A DNA stretch of 52,462 nt from an uncultured Lachnospiraceae bacterium (lineage in GTDB: Bacteria > Bacillota > Clostridia > Lachnospirales > Lachnospiraceae). The stretch lies in NCBI GenBank assembly GCA_947176965.1, contig CAMWSU010000009.1, positions 1 through 52,462 of the forward strand, written 5' to 3'. The notes under the pieces were generated by a model. The model saw only the letters and a program-made list of their open reading frames with translations, ran no database searches and was not told the origin of the DNA. This document shows, one piece after another, positions 40,510 through 49,309 of the stretch (its first letter is position 1; every line of letters starts with the position of its first letter). The position numbers and the translations under genes are program-made.

Positions 40510-40920
40510 ATGAGAGACGAGAATTGTATTTTTTGTAAAATCGCAAACGGAGAGATTCCGAGCAGGACGATCTATGAGGACGAGCAGTTTCGGGTGTTTC
40601 TCGATCTTAGACCGGCGGCAAAAGGACATGCGCTGATCGTGCCGAAGGAGCATTACGCGAATCTGTACGAACTGCCGGAGGATCTGGCGGCGGATGCGAT
40701 GCGCCTTGCAAAGAAAGAGATGGCGCTGATGACACAGAAGCTATCCTGCGACGGCTTTCAACTTGTGCAGAACAACGGAGAGACGGCGGGGCAGACCGAG
40801 TTCCATTTTCATTTGCACCTGATACCGCGGTATCGTACCGACGGACAAAAAATCGCGTGGAAACGGGGAAGCATGTCCGATGAGGAACTGGATGCGGTAA
40901 AGGATCAGATTGTGCAGTAA
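40510..40920 (+). CDS. HIT family hydrolase
   Basis: This 136-residue protein has the complete HIT signature HFHLHLIPR near its C-terminus and the N-terminal CIFCKIANGEIPS with the C-x2-C pair typical of HIT/Hint proteins. It should hydrolyse adenylated or nucleotide-phosphoramidate substrates. The start at 40510 is supported by GGGGAGG; a GTG at 40477 overlaps the upstream stop and is less likely. Secure call at the family level. Confidence 0.93.
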   Translation: MRDENCIFCKIANGEIPSRTIYEDEQFRVFLDLRPAAKGHALIVPKEHYANLYELPEDLAADAMRLAKKEMALMTQKLSCDGFQLVQNNGETAGQTEFHFHLHLIPRYRTDGQKIAWKRGSMSDEELDAVKDQIVQ

Positions 40921-40955
40921 AATCAATCATAATATAAGATAAGTGAGTAGAAGCC

Positions 40956-41954
40956 ATGGATAAATTGTCATATGACCGTTTTATTAAAGCAAAAGATTAT
41001 ATATTTTGTAATTTAGACGATATCGGGAGGGCATGGTTTCGATATGTCTTTGAGGACGGTAATAACGATGCTTTCTTGAATGTATTGGTAAAATACCAGC
41101 GTGAAAATGGTGGTTTCGGTGGACTGTGTTATGAATTTGATTATCAGGGTGCGTGCTTAAAGAGCACGGAGGTTGCCGTAAAATACATATTGTGCATGAA
41201 AGAAAAGCCGCCTGCTGATCACCCGATGATCAAAAATATGATGAAGTATATTTTGGATAATTATTTGCCCGGAATCGGTAACTGGTGCGAGATTGTAGTA
41301 CCCGAGGTCAATGACGGAGTTCATTGTTATTGGGTTCGATACCGCGGCGAAGATACAACTTCGATAGAGAATGAAGATGAGAGGATCAAAGCATACGACG
41401 CCAATGAAAAGGCTTGCTTTGCGGCATTTATTTCGTATTATTCCGAGCTTGTACCTAACGAGCGGTATCAGGAAATTATCAAATATCCCATAGAACACAT
41501 ACTGCGATACTGGGATGAAAATTCACCGAGTTACAACAAGCGTATTTTTGATGATGGCGAACCTTACAATTTTGAATATTTACAGGAGTTTACAGCTTGT
41601 TTGAAAGACAAAGATTTGAGAGACAAGCTGACATCGGTTTTATGCCAGAACCCGACTGCCTTTATGGAACTCGATTTTGCAAAATCGGATCATGATTATG
41701 TTCATTTGCCCTGCGACTCAGTAAGTTCGCCTGACAGCGTTGTTTATCCGGCGGTAAAGGATCTGGTAGATGAATCATTGGATTATCGGCTGAAACAGCA
41801 GAGCGATGATGGCAGATGGCCTTTGGGCTGGTCCTTCGGTGACGATGAAGCGCTGCAAAAATTGCAGGTCAAATATGAAGCGTACCTTACACTCCTGATG
41901 ATCGTTAAATTAAAGCAGTTTGGAAGAATAGAAGGTCTGTCGGAAAGTATTTGA
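40956..41954 (+). CDS. Hypothetical protein, possible alpha/alpha-toroid
   Basis: This is a 332-residue soluble protein. The segments YQRENGGFGGLCYEFDYQGACLKSTEVAVKYIL and QQSDDGRWPLGWSFGDDE resemble the Q-x3-G-G-F/W repeats of prenyltransferase, squalene-cyclase and related toroids. The catalytic Asp-rich motif of terpene cyclases is not evident. It is richer in A+T than its neighbours and has aromatic-rich codon content, which suggests acquisition. The ATG at 40956 has only a weak GTGAG site. Neighbours give no functional clue. Confidence 0.5.
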   Translation: MDKLSYDRFIKAKDYIFCNLDDIGRAWFRYVFEDGNNDAFLNVLVKYQRENGGFGGLCYEFDYQGACLKSTEVAVKYILCMKEKPPADHPMIKNMMKYILDNYLPGIGNWCEIVVPEVNDGVHCYWVRYRGEDTTSIENEDERIKAYDANEKACFAAFISYYSELVPNERYQEIIKYPIEHILRYWDENSPSYNKRIFDDGEPYNFEYLQEFTACLKDKDLRDKLTSVLCQNPTAFMELDFAKSDHDYVHLPCDSVSSPDSVVYPAVKDLVDESLDYRLKQQSDDGRWPLGWSFGDDEALQKLQVKYEAYLTLLMIVKLKQFGRIEGLSESI

Positions 41955-42031
41955 GGGTGGATAAACTGCGAATGATAACGGTGCAGTGATGGCTATCGTA
42001 TCATGCAGGAAATTGATAATGACCGGAAAAA

Positions 42032-42064
42032 ACAAGGGATGGAAGCTATGCTTCTATCCCTTGT
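42032..42064 (-). terminator. Terminator of murG
   Basis: An interrupted stem (ACAAGGGAT and GAAGC arms with their complements to 42064) is followed on the reverse strand by GTTTTTTCC. It overlaps the last codons of murG. Confidence 0.82.
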
Positions 42065-43119
42065 ACTTCTTCAATCAGATTCATGATGGTATGAATGGAA
42101 TCCGTCTGCATGCTCCCGCTCATCGCATCGATATAAATCTGTCGATTACAGTAAAGCTCGTGAATCTTTTCTGTCAGCGCGGCATTGTCTAAATATTCTT
42201 CCTCGATCACCATACTGAAGCCCTGTGCCTCGAAGGAATGGGCGTTTAGGATCTGGTCGCCGCGGCTGCTCGTCGTCGGCAGGGGAATTAAGATATTCGG
42301 CTTCTTTAAAGATAAAAGCTCGCAGATCGCATTTGCGCCGGCACGTGAAATGACAAGATCCGACATGGCAAAAATGTCTTTCATTTCTGATTTTACATAT
42401 TCAAATTGTTTATAGCCCGGTTTTGTCAAAAGCAGGTTATCTACCTTATCTTTTCCACAGAGATGCACGATCTGAAAATCTTCCAAAAGCATCGGAAGCG
42501 CGGATCGCACCGCCTCGTTGACCGCCGCGGAGCCCTGGGAACCGCCAACGACCATGATGACGGGCTTGTTAGCGGAAAAACCGCATAAATCCAAACCGGC
42601 TATGCGGCTGCCTTTTGCAAGCTCCTCACGAATGGGAGAACCTGTGAGCACCGCCTTCCCCTCCGGAAGCTCCGCGAGCGTTTCGGGGAAATTACAGCAG
42701 ATCTTAGCGGCAGCGCCGACGCAGAGTTTGTTGGCAAGCCCCGGCGTCATATCGGATTCATGAATCACGCAGGGGATACCGAGCGACGCGGCAGCGCGCA
42801 CAACGGGAACGCTGACAAAGCCGCCTTTGGAAAATACAACGTCCGGCTTGATCTGTTTGATGAGCTTTTTCGCTTCAAAATAGCCCGCGACAACGCGGAA
42901 CGGATCGGAAAAATTCTTCGGGTCAAAATAACGGCGGAATTTTCCTGTTGAGATGCCATAGTATGGAATATCAAAATCGGCGATCAGCCGTTTTTCAATC
43001 CCTTCATATGAACCCATGTAGTGAATGTCGTAATTTTTTTCCATCAGAGAGGGCAGGAGTGCAATACAGGGGGTCACATGTCCGGCAGTCCCGCCGCCTG
43101 TCAATAAAATCCGTCTCAT
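42046..43119 (-). CDS. murG: UDP-GlcNAc:lipid I GlcNAc transferase
   Basis: This 357-residue GT-B enzyme has LLTGGGTAGHVTP near the N-terminus (the GGxxGH loop), VFSKGGFVSVPVV, HESDMTPGLANK, VVGGSQGS and the C-terminal donor site (ISRAGANAICELL). MurG adds N-acetylglucosamine to lipid I to form lipid II at the inner face of the membrane. It lies outside a dcw cluster, next to the TSCPD gene, which is 21 bases upstream on the same strand. A GGAGGCTT site precedes the start. Secure call. Confidence 0.97.
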   Translation of the reverse strand: MRRILLTGGGTAGHVTPCIALLPSLMEKNYDIHYMGSYEGIEKRLIADFDIPYYGISTGKFRRYFDPKNFSDPFRVVAGYFEAKKLIKQIKPDVVFSKGGFVSVPVVRAAASLGIPCVIHESDMTPGLANKLCVGAAAKICCNFPETLAELPEGKAVLTGSPIREELAKGSRIAGLDLCGFSANKPVIMVVGGSQGSAAVNEAVRSALPMLLEDFQIVHLCGKDKVDNLLLTKPGYKQFEYVKSEMKDIFAMSDLVISRAGANAICELLSLKKPNILIPLPTTSSRGDQILNAHSFEAQGFSMVIEEEYLDNAALTEKIHELYCNRQIYIDAMSGSMQTDSIHTIMNLIEEVQGIEA

Positions 43120-43140
43120 GAATAAGCCTCCGGGGGAGTT

Positions 43141-43383
43141 TTAGTTTTGCAGCATCGATTCCAATGCATGGGCGAGCTGATCCGGACATGAGGTGGATTT
43201 CATGCCGCAGCGGATTCCCTTTAAGCGGTCGATCGCATCCTGCGGTGTCATACCTTTTACAAGGCTTGAGATACCCTGTAAGTTACCGTTGCAGCCGCCC
43301 GTGAAGCGGACGGAGGCAATGACTCCGTTTTCCAGCTCAATGTCGATTTCGGAAGAGCAGACGCCCTTTGGTGTATACTTCAT
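43141..43383 (-). CDS. TSCPD domain protein (TIGR03905-like)
   Basis: This 80-residue protein contains the defining S-T-S-C-P-D-Q-L segment and ENGVIASVRFTGGCNGNLQGISSLVKG, matching short TSCPD proteins. TSCPD domains are also found at the C-terminus of adenosylcobalamin-dependent ribonucleotide reductases; stand-alone copies have no firmly assigned function. The start at 43383 follows GGAG; the frame is open back to 43440. It is cotranscribed with murG from a promoter at 43460-43488. Confidence 0.82.
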   Translation of the reverse strand: MKYTPKGVCSSEIDIELENGVIASVRFTGGCNGNLQGISSLVKGMTPQDAIDRLKGIRCGMKSTSCPDQLAHALESMLQN

Positions 43384-43459
43384 AGTTTCTCCAATCTGCA
43401 CGCATTTCATTGCGGCGCGTTTTATATTTTTTGCGGTCACTTGTTTTTTCTTTGCGCCT

Positions 43460-43488
43460 ATTATATCAAACCGCGCGAAATTTGTCTA
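43460..43488 (-). promoter_or_regulatory. Promoter of the TSCPD-murG unit
   Basis: On the reverse strand TAGACA (43483-43488), a 17-base spacer and a perfect TATAAT (43460-43465) lie about 75 bases before the start at 43383. Confidence 0.8.
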
Positions 43489-43509
43489 TCGATTACATGC
43501 CCGTTTGTA

Positions 43510-43539
43510 TTGAATCTGACCCGCTTTATTCTTTATACT
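43510..43539 (+). promoter_or_regulatory. Promoter for the three-TM protein gene
   Basis: TTGAAT (43510-43515) and TATACT (43534-43539) have an 18-base spacer, about 75 bases before 43615. It diverges from the TSCPD promoter. Confidence 0.55.
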
Positions 43540-43614
43540 ATTCCATAAAAATGATAAAAAACGGGATGGCGCATCGGTGCGCATTCTGTAGATAAAAAGG
43601 AGATGTCAGGAGTC

Positions 43615-44538
43615 ATGCCCGATCGTATCAGATTTCTTTCAATGGATTTTTTTGTCGCACTGATGATAACATTTTTTGTTCTCGCGATCTTAAGCCAGAT
43701 TTTAATTGGGATACTATATCAACATATGCTGGAAGAGGCGGAAAATATGCAGACAACGGACAATCGGATTCTCAAACAGTTCAAACAAAACTTCGTCAAC
43801 TGTTATACGGTGAACAACGGCGTAACGAACGTACCGGTGTTTGTGGAAAAATTCATAAACCGCCTCCAGATCGGGAGGTTTTCGCTGAATATGGTGCGCG
43901 GCATGTCCGGTCAGTTCATGTTCTTGTCCGTGCTGGCTGCGGGAATCGGTATTTGCCGCGCGCTTGCCGAGGGAACATCATTTTTTGCTCTTCTTCCGTA
44001 TTATGCGGTCATTTTGATTGGTCTGTATTTTTATTTTTCTGTATTATCCATCGTGGATATTCCGGGCAGGCGGAGCATGCTGAAAACCAATCTCATTGAT
44101 TTTTTGGAAAATAATATGAAACTCAAGCTGGCAGCGGGCTTAAGCGAAGACTGGGAGACAGCGGATAGAAACGTGATACAGGAGAGAACGCGCGGCAAAG
44201 AGCGGGAGACTTCTAAGGAGCAGAGAAAGGGCGAACCCGTCCGGGCACAGGCGGACTTAGAGGAGCGGGCGAAAGGGGAACTCGGCAGGTCTCAGACAAA
44301 GACGCGCTATCGGCAGCAGGCGGCAGCAGAGCGAAGGACGGCAAGGTGGGATACGGATGAGGAGTTTAATCAAAAGAGAATGCCGGTTTTAGAAAAACCG
44401 ATGAAGGAGAAGTCCACGAAGCCGGAGGGACTTGACTGGACGGGCGGCATGATGGACGAGCCGGAAGCGGTGAAGCCGTATTTTGATAAAGAAAAGGAAG
44501 AAGAGCTTGCGGAGCTGTTGAAGGATCTGCTGTCGTAG
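43615..44538 (+). CDS. Membrane protein with three TM segments and a charged C-terminal tail
   Basis: This 307-residue protein has hydrophobic segments at about 12-35, 103-122 and 128-148, and then a cytoplasmic tail rich in Arg, Lys and Glu (about 180-260) that ends in an acidic helix EEELAELLKDLLS. The connecting stretch NCYTVNNGVTNVPVFVEKFINRLQIGRFSL is likely amphipathic. No family was recognised. The start at 43615 is chosen because AAAGGAG lies about 12 bases upstream; an ATG at 43603 sits too close to that site. It precedes pgi but with a separate promoter between. Confidence 0.55.
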   Translation: MPDRIRFLSMDFFVALMITFFVLAILSQILIGILYQHMLEEAENMQTTDNRILKQFKQNFVNCYTVNNGVTNVPVFVEKFINRLQIGRFSLNMVRGMSGQFMFLSVLAAGIGICRALAEGTSFFALLPYYAVILIGLYFYFSVLSIVDIPGRRSMLKTNLIDFLENNMKLKLAAGLSEDWETADRNVIQERTRGKERETSKEQRKGEPVRAQADLEERAKGELGRSQTKTRYRQQAAAERRTARWDTDEEFNQKRMPVLEKPMKEKSTKPEGLDWTGGMMDEPEAVKPYFDKEKEEELAELLKDLLS

Positions 44539-44552
44539 CGTGGCTAAAAGGC

Positions 44553-44581
44553 TTGCAAAAAGAGGGTTTCTTTGTTACACT
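44553..44581 (+). promoter_or_regulatory. Candidate promoter for pgi
   Basis: TTGCAA (44553-44558) and TACACT (44576-44581) are separated by 17 bases. A second TTACACT follows at about 44596, so alternative placement is possible. Confidence 0.45.
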
Positions 44582-44650
44582 AATTTTGATTTTATTACAC
44601 TTGGAAAAAATTGGTAAAAAAAGAAAAATAAACAAAAGGAGCGAGGTAGC

Positions 44651-46000
44651 ATGAGCACAAAGGTTACATTTGATTACGCAAAGGCAGCGTCTTTTATCGG
44701 TGAGCATGAGGTGGAATTCATGAAGAATCCGACGCTTGCGGCAAAGGACACATTGACGTCGAAAAGCGGCGCAGGCAACGATTTCCTGGGATGGATCGAT
44801 CTGCCCGTTGATTATGACAAGGAGGAATTTGCAAGGATCAAGAAGGCAGCGGAAAAGATCAAAAACGATTCCGAGGTTCTTCTTGTCATCGGCATCGGCG
44901 GCTCTTATCTCGGCGCGAGAGCGGCGATCGAGTTTTTACGCCACAGCTTTTATAACATGGTGGACAAGAGTGTGCGCAAGACGCCGGAGATCTATTTCGT
45001 GGGCAATTCCATCAGCTCTACTTATATCAAGGATTTGATGGATGTGATCGGCGATCGTGATTTTTCCGTTAATATGATCTCAAAGTCCGGCACGACGACC
45101 GAGCCGGCGATCGCGTTCCGCGTATTTAAGGAGATTTTGGAAAAGAAGTATGGCAAAGAGGAAGCGGCAAAGAGAATTTATGCGACGACCGATAAGGCAC
45201 GGGGCGCGTTAAAGAAGGTAGCAGATGAGGAAGGCTATGAGACTTTCGTTGTGCCTGATGATGTCGGCGGACGTTTTTCCGTATTGACGGCAGTCGGCTT
45301 ATTGCCGATCGCAGTGTCCGGTGCAGATATTGATAAGCTGATGGAGGGCGCGGCAAGCGGAAGAAAGAATGCACTGGAGCTTCCGTATGAGGAGAATGAC
45401 GCCCTGCAGTACGCGGCGCTCCGCAATATCCTGCTCAAAAAAGGGAAGAACGTGGAGATCTTAGCAAACTATGAGCCGAGCGTGCATTATGTGTCCGAGT
45501 GGTGGAAGCAGCTCTACGGCGAGTCCGAGGGTAAGGATCAGAAGGGTATTTTCCCTGCAAGCGTGGACCTGACGACGGACTTACATTCGATGGGACAGTT
45601 CATTCAGGACGGTGCGCGCATCATGTTTGAGACGGTCATCAACGTGGAGACGAGCAGAGAGACCATCACAATCAATCAGGAAGCGGTAGACTTGGACGGA
45701 CTGAATTATCTGGCAGGAAAGAGCGTGGATTTTGTCAATAAGTCCGCAATGAACGGAACAATCCTTGCGCATACGGACGGTCAGGTGCCGAACCTCATGG
45801 TGACGGTTCCCGAGGTCAATGAGTTTTATCTCGGTCAGCTGTTCTACTTCTTTGAGTTTGCGTGCGGCGTCAGCGGCTATCTGCTCGGTGTGAATCCGTT
45901 TAACCAGCCGGGCGTTGAGAGCTATAAAAAGAACATGTTCGCGCTGCTCGGAAAGCCGGGTTATGAGGAGCAGAGAGAGGCGCTGTTAAAGAGGTTATAA
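44651..46000 (+). CDS. pgi: Glucose-6-phosphate isomerase
   Basis: This 449-residue protein matches the Firmicutes-type short phosphoglucose isomerase. [17 protein letters not shown] is the substrate phosphate loop, [17 protein letters not shown] the second sugar isomerase signature, and [15 protein letters not shown] is also typical. It interconverts glucose 6-phosphate and fructose 6-phosphate. An AAGGAGCGAGG site precedes the start. The dehydrogenase gene begins 8 bases after the stop, so the two are likely cotranscribed. Secure call. Confidence 0.97.
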   Translation: MSTKVTFDYAKAASFIGEHEVEFMKNPTLAAKDTLTSKSGAGNDFLGWIDLPVDYDKEEFARIKKAAEKIKNDSEVLLVIGIGGSYLGARAAIEFLRHSFYNMVDKSVRKTPEIYFVGNSISSTYIKDLMDVIGDRDFSVNMISKSGTTTEPAIAFRVFKEILEKKYGKEEAAKRIYATTDKARGALKKVADEEGYETFVVPDDVGGRFSVLTAVGLLPIAVSGADIDKLMEGAASGRKNALELPYEENDALQYAALRNILLKKGKNVEILANYEPSVHYVSEWWKQLYGESEGKDQKGIFPASVDLTTDLHSMGQFIQDGARIMFETVINVETSRETITINQEAVDLDGLNYLAGKSVDFVNKSAMNGTILAHTDGQVPNLMVTVPEVNEFYLGQLFYFFEFACGVSGYLLGVNPFNQPGVESYKKNMFALLGKPGYEEQREALLKRL

Positions 46001-46008
46001 AACATACG

Positions 46009-46971
46009 ATGAAAATTGTGATTTTAGAGAGAAACAGTGTCGGCGTGGATGTGGACGTGTCCGTGTTTCGTCAGTTCGGCGAGGTGACGGAATATGCGAA
46101 TACGGTCGCGCATAATACGGCGGAGCGGGTAAGGGATGCGGAAATCATCATTGCCAATAAAGCCCCGCTTAATGAGCAGACGTTAAAAGATGCGCCGAAT
46201 GTGAAGCTGATCTGTCTGTTTGCGACAGGCTTTGACAATGTGGATGTAGCCTACTGTTCGTCGCGCGGTATCCGCGTGGCGAATGTGGCGGGCTACTGCA
46301 CGGAGGCGGTGGCGCAGCATACATTTACGCTTGCGCTGTGGCTGACCGAAAAAATGAGTTATTATGACAACTATGTCAAGTCGGGCGCATATGCGGCGCA
46401 GGATCGGTTTTCCAATTTTGATATGCCGTTTGCGGAGTTGAGTCAAAAGACATGGGGCATCGTCGGTATGGGAAATATCGGAAGCCGTGTCGCTGAGATC
46501 GCGGAGGCGTTCGGCTGTCATGTGATTTTTTATTCCGCTTCAGGAAAAAGTACCTGTACGCGCTATGAGCGTGTGGAGCTTTCCGAGCTGCTTGCAAGAA
46601 GCGATGTGCTTTCGCTGCATTGTCCGCTTTCCGACCGGACAAGAAATCTGATTGGTATCGAGCAGCTTCGCCAGATGAAACGGTCGGCGGTACTCATCAA
46701 TGTAGCGCGCGGTCCGGTCGTCAATAACGCTGATCTTTATACGGCGCTGACGGAGGGGTCCATCGCGGCTGCGGGGCTGGACGTGCTGGGGAAAGAGCCG
46801 ATCACGGAGGATAATCCGCTCTCTAAGATCAAGGACAGCATGAAGCTCATCATTACGCCCCATATGTCATGGGGGAGCATCGAGTCGCGGACCCGGCTTG
46901 TCGGCGAGGTCGCCGAGAACATTCGGGCGTTCTTGGACGGAGCGGAAAGAAATGTTGTAAACGGAGTATAA
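46009..46971 (+). CDS. D-2-hydroxyacid dehydrogenase
   Basis: This 320-residue NAD(H)-dependent dehydrogenase has the Rossmann motif GIVGMGNIGSRVAEIAEAFG. Its catalytic residues are in place: Arg in LINVARGPVV, Glu in LDVLGKEPI and His in ITPHMSWGS. Substrate cannot be told from sequence; glyoxylate, hydroxypyruvate, 2-ketoacids and phosphoglycerate are options across the family. There is no ACT domain, so it is not a standard SerA. It is cotranscribed with pgi and followed by a strong terminator. Confidence 0.9.
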   Translation: MKIVILERNSVGVDVDVSVFRQFGEVTEYANTVAHNTAERVRDAEIIIANKAPLNEQTLKDAPNVKLICLFATGFDNVDVAYCSSRGIRVANVAGYCTEAVAQHTFTLALWLTEKMSYYDNYVKSGAYAAQDRFSNFDMPFAELSQKTWGIVGMGNIGSRVAEIAEAFGCHVIFYSASGKSTCTRYERVELSELLARSDVLSLHCPLSDRTRNLIGIEQLRQMKRSAVLINVARGPVVNNADLYTALTEGSIAAAGLDVLGKEPITEDNPLSKIKDSMKLIITPHMSWGSIESRTRLVGEVAENIRAFLDGAERNVVNGV

Positions 46972-47012
46972 GTGAAAAGATTTCGGGAGTTTTTTGCATA
47001 GATTATATAAAT

Positions 47013-47078
47013 GGGGCTGTCGCTTTCACAATGAACTGCTGATATGCGGTTCACAATTGCGAAAGCGACAGCCCTTTA
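47013..47078 (+). terminator. Terminator of the pgi-dehydrogenase unit
   Basis: A 14-bp stem GGGCTGTCGCTTTC with its complement (47014-47027 and 47061-47074) contains a second paired segment TGAAC/GTTCA and is followed by TTTAT. Confidence 0.82.
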
Positions 47079-47117
47079 TGCATAGTTTTAGCATTTTGTG
47101 AGAATAAGAAAAAGATA

Positions 47118-47153
47118 GATGCTGTAAAATTCTTCGTTGATTTTTACAGCATC
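47118..47153. other. Perfect 12-bp hairpin upstream of the toxin-antitoxin pair
   Basis: GATGCTGTAAAA (47118-47129) pairs perfectly with TTTTACAGCATC (47142-47153). No T-tract follows. Its place about 55 bases before the antitoxin start makes an operator or structured leader possible. Confidence 0.5.
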
Positions 47154-47206
47154 CTTGGGTAAAATAAGTATACAAATAAAGATTGATTTATGAAAGGAAG
47201 GTTGCT

Positions 47207-47455
47207 ATGCCCAATATATTACCAGTATCTGATTTGAGAAATTATAACGAAGTTTTAAAAAATTGTCAGGTAGGGGAACCAGTGTTTCTGACGAAGAATG
47301 GCAGGGGAAGATTTGTGGTGATGGATATAGAAGATTATGAGCGTGAAAAAGCTGAAAAGAAACTGTTGGAAAAATTGCAGGAGGCAGAGGATGCGGTCAA
47401 AGATGGCAATGGCTGGCTGTCATTAGAAGAACTGAAAGCGATTGTTGGAGAGTAA
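47207..47455 (+). CDS. Phd/YefM-type antitoxin
   Basis: This 82-residue protein begins MPNILPVSDLRNYNEVLKN, contains PVFLTKNGRGRFVVMDIEDYE, the classic Phd/YefM DNA-binding fold, and has a charged C-terminal helix for toxin binding. It should neutralise the downstream toxin and repress the operon. The start at 47207 follows AAGGAAGG; the toxin starts 2 bases after its stop. The pair is more A+T-rich than its surroundings, as is common for such modules. Confidence 0.9.
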   Translation: MPNILPVSDLRNYNEVLKNCQVGEPVFLTKNGRGRFVVMDIEDYEREKAEKKLLEKLQEAEDAVKDGNGWLSLEELKAIVGE

Positions 47456-47457
47456 AC

Positions 47458-47757
47458 ATGATGAAGTTAAGAATCAATCCGCTAGTGGCAGTTGATCTGA
47501 AAGAAATCAAAGATTTTATTGCCGAGGATAATGAAGATAAAGCTTTAGAAACGGTACAGGAGATTTACCGCCAATTTGAGAATATCCAGCAGTTCCCATA
47601 TATTGGAGCCAATTTGTCTAAACGGGTAAGGTTCAAGACGGATTGTAAGTATGTGGTATGGAATGACTATGCAGTGCTGTATAAGATTAATCAAGACACT
47701 GTTGAGATTTACCGGATAGTCAATCGGTATCATGATATAACGAGAATCTTTGGGTGA
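47458..47757 (+). CDS. RelE/ParE superfamily toxin
   Basis: This 99-residue protein has the RelE/ParE layout: an N-terminal helix pair with VAVDLKEIKDFIAEDN, the central QFPYIGANLSKRV and the beta-hairpin YVVWNDYAVLYKINQDTVEIYRIVNRYHDITRIF. Family members either cut mRNA on the ribosome or poison gyrase. The two activities cannot be told apart here, though the spacing and the VNRYHD segment resemble the ParE/YoeB-like group. It is immediately downstream of its antitoxin. Confidence 0.9.
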   Translation: MMKLRINPLVAVDLKEIKDFIAEDNEDKALETVQEIYRQFENIQQFPYIGANLSKRVRFKTDCKYVVWNDYAVLYKINQDTVEIYRIVNRYHDITRIFG

Positions 47758-47769
47758 AAGAGAATGTGT

Positions 47770-47823
47770 AAAAAGAGTGCATAGAAACCGATTCTGATCA
47801 GAATGGTTCCATGCACTCTTTTT
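47770..47823. terminator. Bidirectional terminator between the toxin and DUF4349 genes
   Basis: AAAAAGAGTGCAT (47770-47782) pairs with ATGCACTCTTTTT (47811-47823), with an inner paired region, and there is a T-tract on both strands. It separates two converging genes. Confidence 0.88.
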
Positions 47824-47840
47824 GATGTTAAGGGATGAGG

Positions 47841-49058
47841 TTATTTTGTCTCCGTAGCGGATTCGTTCTTTTCCGCATCCGGCGCCTGTGCTGACTGAGG
47901 CGCCTGCGGCACTGGTGCAGTCTGAGCCGTCTGCGTCGTCTGCGGCGCCTGCGTTGTTTGAGCCGCCTGCGTCATCTGCGGTGCCTGTGTTGTTTGAGCC
48001 GCCTGCGTCATCTGCGGCATCCGTGCCATCTGTGCGGCAGCCTGTGCTGCGTGTTCCTGTCGAAGCTGTGCTTTACGCGCCCTGCGCTTTTTTGTTAGAG
48101 CAAGAATGATGATCACCAAAAGCGCGATCAGCACAAGATAGGGTAGAAGCCGGATGATCAAAAACAGCAGCGTTTCCCAGAACTCAATAAAGCCAATCCA
48201 CGTATCGTTGATCGTATTCAGCAGACGGTCAAAGAACGTGTCGGTTTTCAACGGTTCGGAAACATACTCCTTTACTTCATTGATGGTTATGTATACATAG
48301 GAATAGGACACGTCCGTATTTATTTTGTTCATGCGGCTTTTGATCCTTGCGATCTCGATCTGTAAATCTGTCAGTTCCCGCTCAATGGCAACGGCGTATT
48401 CGTCCTCAGTAATCTCTGAAAGCAGGGCAATGTAACGTTCTTCCTTGGCTTCGTAAATCTCAAGGGTGGTGGAGAGATCGTGATATTCGCTGCTCAAGTT
48501 CTGTACGGAAGCGTTTTTGCTCCGCAAATCACCTAAGTTCCCTGCCGAATTGCAAAAAGCATCGTAATTCCTGCTCGGTATTCGCAGGGTTGCGCTATAG
48601 GACTGCCATTTTTCCGTCGATTCGGAGTACCATCTGCCGTAGGAGCCGCCGTCAGAATAGTTCTCGCTTTCAATAAATCCGCCGTACTGGTCGAGCAGTG
48701 CTTTAAAGCCGTTCACGGTGGAAGCAAAATCAAGGGTGTCAATGTCCATACTGCAGGAGTATACCAGCATTTCACGGTCAATATCTGAGGTAAGTCCGTT
48801 GGATGTTTCGCTGCCATTTGCGGACGTGGGATCGGCTGCAGGGCTTTCTGCCGACTCTGCGGCTGCGGGAGCCTCGAAATTATAGTCCATATCGTCGGCA
48901 TAGTCGTAGTCCGCATACCAGCCGCCTTCCGCCTCTGCCGCGCTTGCAGTTTGATAGGAACCATTGCTGACATAGCTGTCATAACTCTTATCGCCCGCGC
49001 CGCAGCCTGACAGCATCAGAGCAGCGATCAATGTTACATGTAAGAATCTTTTTTTCAT
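47841..49058 (-). CDS. DUF4349 lipoprotein with C-terminal Gln/Thr/Ala/Pro repeats
   Basis: This 405-residue protein starts with a lipoprotein signal peptide and lipobox LSGCG (Cys19). A Ser/Ala/Asp-rich spacer (about 25-95) leads to the DUF4349 domain (about 95-280) with a coiled coil (about 190-245), then one membrane segment (about 293-325). After a basic KKRRARKAQLRQ stretch, a low-complexity tail (about 345-395) repeats Q-M-T-Q-A-A-Q-T-T-Q-A-P. DUF4349 proteins are thought to be envelope proteins of unknown function. The lipid anchor and the C-terminal helix would make it doubly anchored. A GGGAGGG site precedes the start. Confidence 0.85.
   Translation of the reverse strand: MKKRFLHVTLIAALMLSGCGAGDKSYDSYVSNGSYQTASAAEAEGGWYADYDYADDMDYNFEAPAAAESAESPAADPTSANGSETSNGLTSDIDREMLVYSCSMDIDTLDFASTVNGFKALLDQYGGFIESENYSDGGSYGRWYSESTEKWQSYSATLRIPSRNYDAFCNSAGNLGDLRSKNASVQNLSSEYHDLSTTLEIYEAKEERYIALLSEITEDEYAVAIERELTDLQIEIARIKSRMNKINTDVSYSYVYITINEVKEYVSEPLKTDTFFDRLLNTINDTWIGFIEFWETLLFLIIRLLPYLVLIALLVIIILALTKKRRARKAQLRQEHAAQAAAQMARMPQMTQAAQTTQAPQMTQAAQTTQAPQTTQTAQTAPVPQAPQSAQAPDAEKNESATETK
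47890..48025 (-). repeat. Low-complexity coding repeats in the DUF4349 gene
   Basis: Imperfect tandem copies of a unit of about 36 bases containing GCCTGCGTCATCTGCGG encode the Q-T-A-P tail. Copy number is likely variable between strains. Confidence 0.65.
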
Positions 49059-49252
49059 AATACAACCCTCCCGTTCATGTGTATGTCTTTGGTTCTGATA
49101 AAGATACGCTTATGCGCGGTGGTATTTATGGGGATTTTGAAAAATAATTTCAAATCTGGAAAATTTTTGTTGTATGGAGCTTAATAAAGAATGGGATGAA
49201 TGTAAAAACACCCGGCCCATTCTTTTTAAATCATAGGAAATTTCATAGTACT

Positions 49253-49309
49253 GGAAGAATCGCTTTAGCGATTCTTCGAAAGAATGGCGCAAAGCGCCAT
49301 TCTTTTTTA
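49253..49309 (+). repeat. Dispersed double-hairpin element, copy A
   Basis: Hairpin 1 (49254-49263 with 49268-49277) and hairpin 2 (49280-49290 with 49294-49304) are joined by a GA linker and followed on the forward strand by a T6 run. The terminal TTA is the stop codon of the reverse-strand aldolase gene. The second hairpin stem AAGAATGGCGC is identical to copy B. Confidence 0.82.
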
